Below are positions 26,691 to 37,700 of a stretch of 64,000 nt of DNA, piece after piece (position 1 is the first letter of the stretch; every line of letters begins with the position of its first letter). Origin of the DNA: Hemibagrus wyckioides (Eukaryota > Chordata > Actinopteri > Siluriformes > Bagridae); assembly GCF_019097595.1 (NCBI RefSeq), contig NC_080734.1, forward strand, positions 16,790,392-16,854,391, read 5' to 3'. The notes beneath the pieces were generated by a model. That model worked only from the letters and a program-made list of their open reading frames with translations. It had not been told where the DNA came from and did not search any database. The translations under genes and the position numbers were made by a program.

Positions 26691-29600
26691 CCTCCCTCTT
26701 CTGTACTCCTCCAGCAGTTCTGGGTTTCTGTATAATTTTTCCCTGGACTTTGTCACCCTGACCTTTGCTAAAGTTTTTTTTTTTTCACACTTGCTGATTG
26801 TCTACAACGAAACAAATCATAAAGCAAAATATCAACATTTAGGAAATTTGAAATTAATATTAAATTCATAAGAGATATTTAAAGTTCTCTTTACCACAAC
26901 TGGCCTTAAATGGTTGCGGTGTATGAGAATGGTGTTGTGGAGGATGAGGTGCCTCGGGATGTTTGGCTAACAATAGAGAAGCCATGATGGCTTTACTAAT
27001 TTTTTCTCAATGCATATAATAAGACCTCAGTAAAGTACATTTTCATAAAAAAAAATTGTAAATCTAAAAGTTTTCGAAATGTAGAAAACTTCCTGTTTCG
27101 GTAATGATAATCAAAAAGTCATGTTAACATTCTGACGATAGGATATTTATCATTTAACTGGAAAAATATAAAAAGATGATCTTACCTGGTCACTGTCTTG
27201 AAGTAACTGTCCCATGTGCTCCATCACTCATAATCAAACTCTATTTACGTTCTGTCTGTGTGTTTAAACAGTCCTTAAAAAGTGTTTCGGAGGATGAGAA
27301 CATCAGGCATGGACACATCATTTTCCTACTTTTTTTCATTATTATTATACATGAACATGAAAAAAAAAATTCTGTCATCTAGAATAATCTAGTAGAACAT
27401 CCATTTATTTTTTTTCTAAATTTTTTTTATGTTAATTTGTTTAAATTAATTCATAACACACATTCAGACACAGCCGGACACGTTGCGGTTGCAGAAAATG
27501 CAGTAAAATAGAAAAATAATTCATTCTCATGTTGAAATTACACATTGTGCAAGGTAGAGAACAGTATTGTCTTTATTCTGATGCTTTTTTATATTACTAA
27601 ATTACACTTTTTTTTAATTTAAAATCATTAGTGCCGTGGTGTTTCAGTGGTTTCGTGAGAATCACCCATAAAAAAATAATAAAATAAAAAAAAAATAATA
27701 AAAAAAACCCCAAGAAAAAAATATAACATGTTTTAAGATCTTTTATCTTTTTTCCAAAGATTCAGGAGTCACAAACAGGCTACTTCACTTACATAGCTCA
27801 CAACATAATAAATATAACAATGTATGACTAACAATGTAACAACTAATTTATTAATTACTAAATTACCTCCATAAGTCATTGTTCTTGTTTCCAAACAGTA
27901 AGTAGGAACATTACCAAACAATAAGAAGCAGCTACATGACTATATTCACAGATAACTATGCTAAAGGCTGAGATGATTTATAATGCATCTGCCCCAATTT
28001 AAGTTGATTTTGTAAGAATATTGGCATCTTTTTTCTCCTGCTCTGTAATACCTGCAAAGACTCGAGTGGCCCATCGTGCCTGCATTTCCATTACAGGCAT
28101 TAGAGGTCCTTTTGCGTTGATTAATCCTATAAAGGCAAGTGTGGGGCGTTCTAGGGATAGAGGGAAGACTCTTTTATAGAGGCTCACTTTCCCCACAGGG
28201 TCGCTGTTCTGTGAGGGGAGTAAGAATGGGAAGCTTGCCTTGTATCCTGTACAGAAAACAACTGCATCTATCCCTTCTTCGACTGCCTCGTTATCAAATA
28301 CAACAGTCGAGCCTCTGAACTCTCGCACGTTTGGTGTAACCTGCAGAACCCCTTGAAGGATGTGTCCTGGTAGGTCATCATTAATGACGGGACGCTGGCT
28401 GAGTATCCTACAAGAGAATAGATGAGCAAGATGCCTGAAGGAATATTTACTTAATCATTTGTGAGTTGTAGTGACGTGCTGTTTTGTTCCACTGTACCTG
28501 TGTCTGGGCTGCAGTCCATACAGCCTGTGGTTATATTTCTGATTGTAAGATCTCTCCACTGCCCAGTTGAGCAAAGCAGGAGGAAACACTTGCAGCAGAA
28601 GGGCGTTCAGATGTGTAACTATGTTCATGTCCAAAGGCAGACCACCAGCAGACATGCGGCCCACAACCCATGCTCCTTCACGCACGCTCAGAAAAGTCTT
28701 TGTGAAAAATATACAGGAAACAAAATGTTCAATTAGATCTTGTATGGTTGCATTTGTAGGTACAATATAAAAAATCCCTAACACACTTCTGAATGTAAAC
28801 AGATGAGACAAGACAAGAGGAACATGCTGATTATCTACCACATGACATTCAGATGAAGGCCTGGACCACAAGAAGGCCTGGAGTTTCCCATCAAAGCATT
28901 GCTCTGACCATCATACTGCCTCCTTCAGCTTGTTTCCATCTCATAGTGTATACTGGTGCCATCACTTCCCCAGGTAAATGGGGATGTCCAATGTGGAAGA
29001 AAATGGGACACAGATTGGGCCACCTAACTCACTAAAACATTTCTATGACTGCAGTGTTTTTTTTAGTGTGGACCAGTCTGGATAGCCTTTGTTGCCTTTT
29101 TGAACTGATGCGGGCTCCCTGGGCCCGGTTTGTAGATTGTTCCTCCTTGTCAGAAGGTACTCACCACTACTGACCAGAAACACTTGCAATTTTAGAGATG
29201 CTCCAGCCCATTTGTCTGGCCATAATGGTTTGCACTTATCAGAGTCTTTATGGCTATTATCCCACATCCAAAAGGACATGAGAACCAAATTTTTGCCTTC
29301 AATTTAATTTATTCCAGGCCTTTGCATACACAGCTATTTCGAGATGATGTTCAGTGTAACTTTCTTGTTACATCTTTGGATGACTTAATGTTTTGGCTCA
29401 TCAGGGATTACCTAACATTAGTCATTAATAGAATTAACGCAGGGAATAGTATATTATGAAGGAAAAGACGGCTGTTTTCTGGGTGGCTGTTCAAATAGAC
29501 ATTTTCATTTAAACAAAATCATTTTGTTTTTGGATAGTTTTAACCAGTTTCCGGAAAAGCAGGAATCTACAGGAGTGTGTGTTGATCAGAGTGTGCTTAC

Positions 29601-30559
29601 TTTCTCTGCCACTCTGCTGATCTCCACAGCAATGTCTCCACTCGAGTCACCAGTGCCAATAACCACTACCTTCTTCCCATGGAATGAATGTGGATCCTTA
29701 TATTCCCAACTGTGAGAACACTTCCCAGGAAATGTGTCTATTCCTAAAGCAGAAAAAAAGGATAAAGAAGAATAGAAAAGGATCAAAATGAGACTGAATT
29801 TGATGTCTAAGTGCTTTTTAAGTATGAAGAGTGGTAGCATGATTATACCAGGAAATGCTGAGAGGGGTGTAACAGGGTGTGTGAAACTCCCCGAACACAC
29901 AAGTACCGCATCAAACACCTGTGTTCCTTTTTGTCCATCTCTGTTCTCAGTTACCACCTCCCACTGACCTGTGTCAGAGAAGTCAAACAAACATTAGCTT
30001 CTGCATATGCATATTAACATCAAAATATAAAAATCGAAACGAAGAAATAACTAATGATAACCTGGAAATGAAGGTACTTGAGCAGGTCAAAATGCTCGGC
30101 ATACAGCTGTAAATATTTCAGCATCATGGAGTGGTGCATGTAGTTCGGATAGTGTGCTGGCATGGGGAAATCACTAAAGCACATCATCCCTTTTGAGGTA
30201 TTTACAACCAGTGACTGGTATATGCTGGAGCGTTCAGCCTCTGGGGTCTCCTGCAAATGCAAAGAAACACAGCAACACTAATGTAGAACTAGTGGATAGC
30301 AATGACTTTAAATGAATACTTATTTTAGTACAGATGTGGTAAGTCTGCCACTTGATGTAGTGTACAACAGAAAGGCTGGAGATATTTTAGCTTCTTCTAT
30401 GACCAGTTCTTAGCATAGGTTATATTTCAGTTAATCACACTAATAATTATTAACATACCCCCCAGTCTATGTTCTGAATTTCTTTGTGACTTTGTGGATT
30501 TAGTCTCAAACCTGTTTGTTTTTTAGACAAAGCATTAATCGCTGTAGACTTTTTCATTT

Positions 30560-31930
30560 AGATAATCTGCAAGACCTTCTGAGAACAGTGTTTGTAAGCA
30601 TTCTAGATTCAATAGTCTTACAGATCTCCCCCTTGCGCTGTGAGCCAAGCTCTGCAGTATGTGTGGCGTCACACAGTAGTACAGTGCTCTATTTCATTTC
30701 TTTTTCATTTCTTTTCTGCTTTGTTCTTTGTTTATGTAGCATGTGTTTTTGTTTTGATTCACCTCCTGTCTCCGCCCCTTTCTTGTCATTCCTCTTTCCC
30801 TCAAGTTTCATGATTAAGCCCCCCTTTTTCAGTTTCGTTCTTGATTCCTGTACATGTTGAAATCCTTGCCTGTGTTGTTCTTGTTGCATAGTATATGAGC
30901 CATGTCCCAGTCTGCACTGAGCTGTTGCCCTTTGTTTAACCAGTCTGTGAGAAATATTCTGGTGTTTGACTTTTTCTGTATTCCTGACTTTGAACATCAG
31001 CCTGCTTCTGTCCCTGTAATCATCTGACAAATACTTTACCTAAACATGAAAGCAGCAGGCTGGTGAGAGTGGTGCCGTACCATAATGAATGTCTGACTCC
31101 TGGAAATCCCGCCTGACTCCTGGAGTAATAAGGATCTGCTCCTTCGGTTCATGCTTCAAGCCCAGTTCTATTGCTAGACCATAATACACCCCAAGCCCAA
31201 GAACAGTGACTGGGGTTCCTGTTGTCCCACCTGAGGGGATGAGCCATATGATGGGCAGAGATCCTTGCTGCCATGGGAAACCCCTTCCTGCTGAAGGTGG
31301 AAAAGTTTGCTTGATGAATGACTGGCAAGAGCCAACCTTATGCCACCAGGTATTTTGAGGTAAACCTGGTAGCCTTTGACTCTAAGCTACAGCCGGCGGT
31401 CAAACATGGAACCCTCACTCTTGAGCTCCCTGTGGAGGCCAGTAGGGTGGATTCTGGCGCTGATGGGGCAGTCTTCAGCACAGAGTCCCATGGCCTGTTC
31501 CACAATGACGCCTATAGCGTGGCCTCCAGCTCTGCACTCCAAGCCCTGTTTCATGATTAGTCCAACAGGGTAGTCTTCAGAGCAGAGCTCTGCCAGGAGG
31601 ATGATGGGGCAGCCTCCTCCAGCACTGTTCTCTCTCCAGAGGCTGACAGAGAGGCCTTTGGTGCTAAGCTCCAAGCTCTGTTATATGGTGAGGCCAATAG
31701 GGTGGCCTCCAGTGCAGAGCTTTCCACAGAGGCTGATGAGGTGGCCTTCAGCCCACAGCTCCAAGACCCTTCCACAACAAGGCAGATAGGGTGGCCTTCT
31801 GCAGTGCTGAGCTCTCACCAGGTGGCCTATGGTGCTAAACTAAGCCGTGTTCCTTGTCAAGGCAGATGTTGTAGCCTCCCGTGCCCTATACCAAGGCCAT
31901 AGCTGAGACCAACCCTGGCAAGCAGGCCCA
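30560..31930 (+). repeat. Old retroelement-like block with degenerate coding-like tandem repeats (in psi-C)
   Basis: A pyrimidine-rich LTR-like stretch (30600-31030) is followed by about 500 bases (31390-31900) of imperfect repeats. On the plus strand these read as variations of ANRVASSAELSTEADEVAFS with shifts and stops. The same block is at 50200-51720 in psi-D intron 2, so it predates the psi-C/psi-D duplication. It could be the decayed gag region of a non-autonomous LTR element or a satellite of coding origin; no diagnostic domain is visible. Confidence 0.45.
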
Positions 31931-32599
31931 CGATACCTCACTATGATTGGATCACTGTCTGACCCCATTGAATTTGACCAAACATTTAATGTCAATGTTC
32001 TGATACATGTTATATTGTATATGTTATATTTCCACATAAAAAGGTTTTGGGGGATGTTTTAGTGAATTATAGATTACAAATGACACAAAAATTATTTATT
32101 CACCACTTTATCTGTAATTGGTTGTCCATCTTTGGACCACTTTTAGTAGGTACTAACCACTGCAATACAGGAACATGATACAAAATCTGCTTGTAGATGC
32201 TTTGGCTTAGTCATCTAACCATCACAATTTGGCCATTGTCAAAGTTGCTCAGATCCTTACACTTTGAGAACTAATTGTTCACTTGCTGCCTAATATATCT
32301 CACCCTGTGATGCCATTGTTATGATATAATCAATGTTATTCACTTAACCTGTCAGAGGCAGGTTTAATATTATTAGTGGGTTTATGTTCCTTATGCCAAA
32401 ACCCAGCTTTGCATTTGATTTGCAAATGCCTTTACTGTAAGGTATTCTTAAAACCTAGTAACAACTCTATTGCCTCATTGCTTCTGTAATTTCTAACTTT
32501 AATTTTCCACCTTAAACAATGTCATCGCTGCTCTCAAAGCACACTGGCCATCCAAACAGCACTTTATGCAGGTCAAGCCAGAGGTTCCTCCTCCGTTTC

Positions 32600-33060
32600 A
32601 CGTCTTTGGTATGTCTATTTCCATTCATGCCCATGGAAAAAAACACACCTCAAATGGGAATCGGATCAAAACACTGTATACACACTCACCTTTTCCAAAA
32701 AGACTGAACAATTTGGCATTGCTCCAGTTTGGTTATCTCAAAAACTGCAGGACTAAAAAGTAGAGACGTTTTGGGAGAAAAAACCCCAACTTTTTGGAGT
32801 TAGATAAATCAGCACTTAGCACATTAATCATATTACTACATAGTTTTACTGTGTTTTAACAGTAAAGTGTTTCCTGTTCAAGCTGAAACATACATAATTT
32901 AATCAGCAGTGTGAGAGCCCAAAACTCAGTGCAAGGTATGATGTCAGTAAATCAGTTTATAACACCCACTCACATGTAAACACAACATTTATTTTAAATC
33001 ATATTCATAGAAATTTGTGTGTTGTGTTCTTTTATAAAAAAGGGACAATACAGAGAGAGG

Positions 33061-33113
<53 letters not shown>

Positions 33114-34420
33114 CTATTTGCCTGGCTGATCAGAATTGTTGAATTTTTTTTTAGCAAATAAGACACAAATAACCTTGTAAATTGAAACAATGTTCACACA
33201 TCAGCATATTTTTTATTTTTATCTAAAATGGAAATGTAACTGAAAAACTGCTCACATCAAAGCTGCATGGATTGTACAATTTGTATCATCAGTAGTAAAT
33301 ATATAACTCAAATGCAGTCACTTATCAAGTGAAAGTTAGGTTTGAAAAATAAATACGCAATATATGTGCAAATGTTTATCCAATCTAACCTTTACTCACC
33401 CACATTAACACAACATTTGAGATATTGTAATGCAAAAGCCCTTAGCTCTTATGTTTAGTGCATTTCTACAAGACACTCTCCTACCCAAAGGAACAAAAAT
33501 GTATTGCAGTCATTACTGTATATATTTTAGAAAATACACATTATCATTTCACATGTATAACCAACACACTCACATATCACTTTTAAAAATTTGACATTTT
33601 TTGCTGCATATATTTTTTGACACCAACAAATTTAACGATTTATAATTCGTATTAAACAATTTATAATTCGTATCTCCTCGTATTCTCCTGGAGGGGAAGA
33701 AACGTGATGAGAAAGTATCTGTCATTCATTTCAGAACATGCAAATACACTTTACTGTGAGAGTCAGTTAATCAGTCCTACAATCACATGCAGGTTTTTAA
33801 GTTCATGCTCAGGTTTATATATTTATTCAAATATTGAAGCTTCAGGTTCCATGCTTTGTGCTGCTTCCACAATGATGGTCTTATTAGTTGTCAAGTGTTC
33901 CTAATAAAGTGGGCTATATATACACTATACTATATACTATACTGCGCAAAAGGTTTAGGCAAGTTGTTGAGATCAGGGCTCTGTGGAGGCTGAAACATCT
34001 CTTCCAGGATTCCTTGTTCTTCAGAAGATAGTTCTTGATGACAGTGGCTTTATGTTTGGGGTTGTCGTCCAGCTGCAGAATAAATTTGGGGCCAATCAGA
34101 CACCACCTTGATGGTACTGCATTCTGGATAAGTATTCTGCCTGTATTTCTCAAGTTTGTATATTCCCATTAATCCTGACCAAATCTCCAGCTTCATTTGC
34201 AGAAATGCAGGCCCAAACTCGCAAGGAACATCCAGCATGCTTCCCTGTTGCCTGCAGACACTAATTATTGTATTGCTCTCTATAGCTATAGCCACATATT
34301 TAAAATTTTGACACCTTTAGGGATCTAGTGAAGTTTATGCCTTTTCATGGTCAGGGCTGTTTTGGCAGCAAAAGGGGACCAACACAATATTAGGCAGGCG
34401 GTCATGGCGATTGTTATTTG
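32600..34420. repeat. FMO-array spacer 2, second copy
   Basis: Paralogous to 18527-20280. It contains a longer GA microsatellite (33050-33111) and the Tc1-like relic at 33940-34290. Its right edge (34340-34410, CCTAATATTGTG-type sequence on the reverse strand) is the end of another teleost Tc1-like repeat, directly at the breakpoint where similarity to the fmo-A1 3' flank (from about 7215) begins. Confidence 0.7.
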
Positions 34421-34588
34421 CAGTCAAAGACACAAGTCTCTAATCGAGTGGAATGTGTGTATGTAGATATTTAGAGTGAGAATCATGTATCTCATGATGA
34501 GGCTTTAAAACTTTAGAACTGTTAAAAACAATTTCACTTTCTTACTCATAAAGGGTTAGTCAGTTTTTATTATATATATACAGTTTTT

Positions 34589-34631
<43 letters not shown>

Positions 34632-34711
34632 TTTACCCCTTCTGCATGTATGATGCCTGCAGGAATAAACCACTCTATGAGCTGTTTTGAAATAAATCAC
34701 TGCATTAGTGA

Positions 34712-37700
34712 TCACTGCCTCAACATAGGTAGAGGCAGGTAAGATTGTAGCCTCTCCAGGAAGGACGTGATGTCTGGGAGGAAACTAGGCATGTTGGACC
34801 TGGTAAAGTAGACAGTCGACAGTAGAGCAGCAGCAGACACAGACAGGAGGAGAGGAAGATGGGAGTGATGTGACTCCTGCATAGGGACACAGCGTGTCTT
34901 GAATGGCTGGGTTACACGCTCCCACTGGGTGAGGATGGCCTGACGAGCCCCGGCCCACTGACCCGGCCCAAATAGCCGAAACTGGTAAGGTGTGCTGGGA
35001 CCGAACAAAACTCTAAACCACAAAACAGGATCACTCAGGAACAGCCACAGGAGGTTGGGACGCACACCTATTTGTGTGGCCAGCTCATCCATGTAGGGGA
35101 GGTAATCTACCTGGATGGTATGTCTCTGGGAGGTTACATACCTAAATAAGAAAAGACAGAGTACCATATTATCCTCAGTACTCTATAAATCCTCTTTAAA
35201 AATAATGTCTTTAATTAATCCTTTTATTTCAAGAGAGTTTTCCGCAGACAAATTGGATATTACCTCTTTGCCATACTGTCTCCCTTCGCTTTAATGTCTT
35301 TCAGCATGTTGCTTGTTGATGGAAGCTTACAAGTCCCTGTATTGCAACATTAAAAAAAACATTCATATAGCTAGCGTTTCTGGGTACATGTCAGATGGTC
35401 AAGAAAAAAAGTTCTGTCTATAAAAAAGGCACATTCATAAAAAGCTAAAAAACACCATGATGATTACAGAAAAGTGAATGCCCTGCAAGATAATGCCCAG
35501 GAAACATGCTTACCTTTGAAGACACGCGTGGCCCAGCGAGCCTGCATCTCAGAGATGGGCATGATGGCTCCCAAAGGTTGGATGAGGCCAATGATGGCCA
35601 GAGTGGATTTTTCAAGGCATGGAGGGAACATATACTTGTAGAGCTGTGCCTTGTTCTCTGTGACTGAGACCACACGGCTTTGCAGGAAGGGAAAAGAGAA
35701 AGTGTAGCCTGTGGCAAACACCACCAGGTCAATGTCGTCCTCAATGGTCCCATCCTCAAAGATGACACTGGAGCCACGGAATTCACCCACATTTGGCTTC
35801 ACCTTGATGGTGCCAGAAATGAGTCGATTTGGCAGATCATCATTTACCGTAGGGTGCTGGCTGAGCAATCTGTAAGAATGTGACAAGGAAATGTGCTTAG
35901 TTAACTCTGTAGGACATCCATCCATAGACATTCAAGAAATGCCTAATTTTATAGTATAATAGCTCAGAAATGATCAGGTATTAACTGTACACAATGGGTT
36001 TAGCAAAACAGGATAGAAAAGTGCTGTTTAACAAAGGAGCCATGTTTAAATTTATGTCTCCAGTGCCATTTGTTGGGGGCAATGGTAGATCAAGTGATTA
36101 AGGCTCGAGTTGCTGATTGGAAGGTCAGGGTTTAAGCCCCAGCACTGCCAAGCTGCCAACATTGGGCAATTGAGCAAGGCCCTTAACCCTCTCTGCTCCA
36201 GGGGTGTTGCATCATAGCTGCCCCTGTGCTCTGACCCCAACTTCCTCAAGCTGGGATATGTGAAGGAAGAATTCCACTGTGCTGTAATGTATGTGTGGCG
36301 ATAATAAAGGCTTTTCCTTCTTCTAAATTTAATGAACTGCAAATGGTGTAACACTATTATGAAATGCAAATAAAATGTAAGCATTTAAAGTGATTTGTCA
36401 ATGTACCTGTGTTTCGGCTTCAGCCCATACATTTCATGGTTAAATCTCTCATTGATCCTCTTCTCTCCTATGTTGCATAAGAACCCAAAGGGCAGAATAC
36501 CCATGGGCAATTGAAATGCCCTGGTAAAAATCATATCTATTGGAATGCCTTTTGTTCCTACACGATTCAGGATCCAGGAGCCTCTCCGAGTGCTCAGGAA
36601 AACCTGAATATGTAGACAGGATTAATTATTTAGACCACTGTAGATGTCTACAGAAATACTGAACAGAACTACATGTGCTCTGACTTCATTGTTTCACTGT
36701 CACTCAATTGGTTTGCAAATTTTAGAATAAATTAAATAAAACGTCACATGTGAATGCCACTAGCACTCACCATTTTTCCTTTAGCCAGCATTTTCCCAGT
36801 GAATTACATAGGCAATTACAAACACTGTCCTTTATTTTATTAACTATGCAGCTCAGCCAATAAGCCTCCATGAAGTCTGCCAGAAAAGCCTACCTACAGT
36901 ACTATTGCTAAAAATAAGTCATTGTATTCTGACTTTTATTTTTAGCAATAGTACTGTAGGTAGGCTTTTCAGGATTCAGATGCTGCATTTGCCGCACCCG
37001 TGTGCACCCATGTTCACAGATATATTCAACCTCTCCTTAACCTAGTCGGTACTCCCCACATATTTCAAAAAATCCATCATTGTTCCTGTCCCAAAGAAAC
37101 TCCATCCTGTATCCCTCAACGACTACCACCCTGTAGCACTGACCTCAGTAGTGATGAAGTGCTTTGAGCAGCTGGTCAGAGATTTCATCATCTCTTCACT
37201 ACCAGACACACTGGATCCACTACAGTTTGCTTACCGGCCGAACCGCTCAACAGATGATGCCATTTCTCACCTCCTTCACACATCACTCACTCACCTGGAC
37301 ACTAGAAAGGGGAATTATGTTAGAATGCTGTTTGTCGACTACAGTTCAATGTTGAACACTATAATCCCCTCCACACTCACCACCAAGCTGGAGCACCTGG
37401 GACTCAGCCCATCTCTGTGTCAGTGGATCTCCAATTTCCTAACTGGCAGACCACAGGCAGCAAGGATGGGCAGACATGTCTCAACCTCCCTCACCCTCAG
37501 TACTGGAGCCCCCCAGGGTTGTGTTCTGAGCCCCCTGCTGTACTTATTGTACACATATGACTGCATGGCCACTACCAACTCCACCACCATCATCAAGTTT
37601 GCTGATGACACCGTTGTGGTCAAACTAATCTTCGACAACAATGAGATGGCCTACCTGGAGGAGATTAGGAATCTGGAGAACTGGTGCCAGAGGAACAACC

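Larger units (their letters stand above)
25794..26985 (-). pseudogene. Exon-like remnants of a gene carried by the TIR element
   Basis: Minus-strand pieces look like exons. An opening ATG piece (MASLLLAKHPEAPHPPQ, about 26981-26890) ends at a possible donor GTAAAG. A basic piece at about 26765-26690 reads TKSREKLYRNPELLEEYRRG. A Cys/His-rich end piece (about 26512-26425) contains LWCSAECTGHTVG and CRSCDS, then a stop and AATAAA. Another terminal piece (26032-25937) has the acceptor TTCCGCTTCCAG, reads NQKRKRTGKIKKTEELTKKQ, then a stop, and has AATAAA at 25799-25794. I do not recognise the protein. The connectivity is a guess. Confidence 0.4.
22071..27668 (-). mobile_element. TA-flanked element with 18-bp perfect terminal inverted repeats, family unassigned
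   Basis: The left end TGGGTGATTCTCACGAAA (22071-22088) is repeated exactly in reverse complement at 27651-27668, and each end is flanked by TA. Without the nested RTE LINE the element is about 2.5 kb. It holds several copies of CGGTAATGA (reverse at 25452-25460; forward near 25630, 25670 and 27098) and minus-strand exon-like pieces with splice acceptors and poly(A) signals. A TA duplication is used by Tc1/mariner and by ISL2EU-type elements. I do not recognise the protein, so no superfamily is assigned. It is absent from psi-D intron 8. Confidence 0.75.
21616..32598 (-). pseudogene. psi-C: second-type FMO with broken exons 2 and 4 and no exon 8
   Basis: Exons of canonical length survive on the minus strand: exon 3 (30250-30062, 189 nt), exon 5 (29743-29601, 143, with GTGDSSGD at the NADPH site), exon 6 (28697-28498, 200), exon 7 (28407-28052, 356, with FCTGY) and exon 9 (21985-21616, ending KRNKPFFCI). 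Exon 2 (32598-32511) has lost its start and has 10- and 14-nt gaps relative to psi-D. Exon 4 (about 30000-29849) lacks about 14 nt at its start, shifting the frame. I cannot find the 73-nt exon 8, and skipping it would shift the frame. Intron 8 is split by the 5.6 kb TIR element. A product is therefore very unlikely, although several exons look recently intact. Confidence 0.82.

Noticed and set aside
28455..28871. A separate 138-aa gene on the minus strand
   Set aside because: It is FMO exon 6 of psi-C read through its acceptor into the intron.
30689..31030. Lys/Gln-rich minus-strand frame of 113 aa
   Set aside because: No splice context or conservation in psi-D beyond general similarity; composition mirrors the pyrimidine-rich plus strand.
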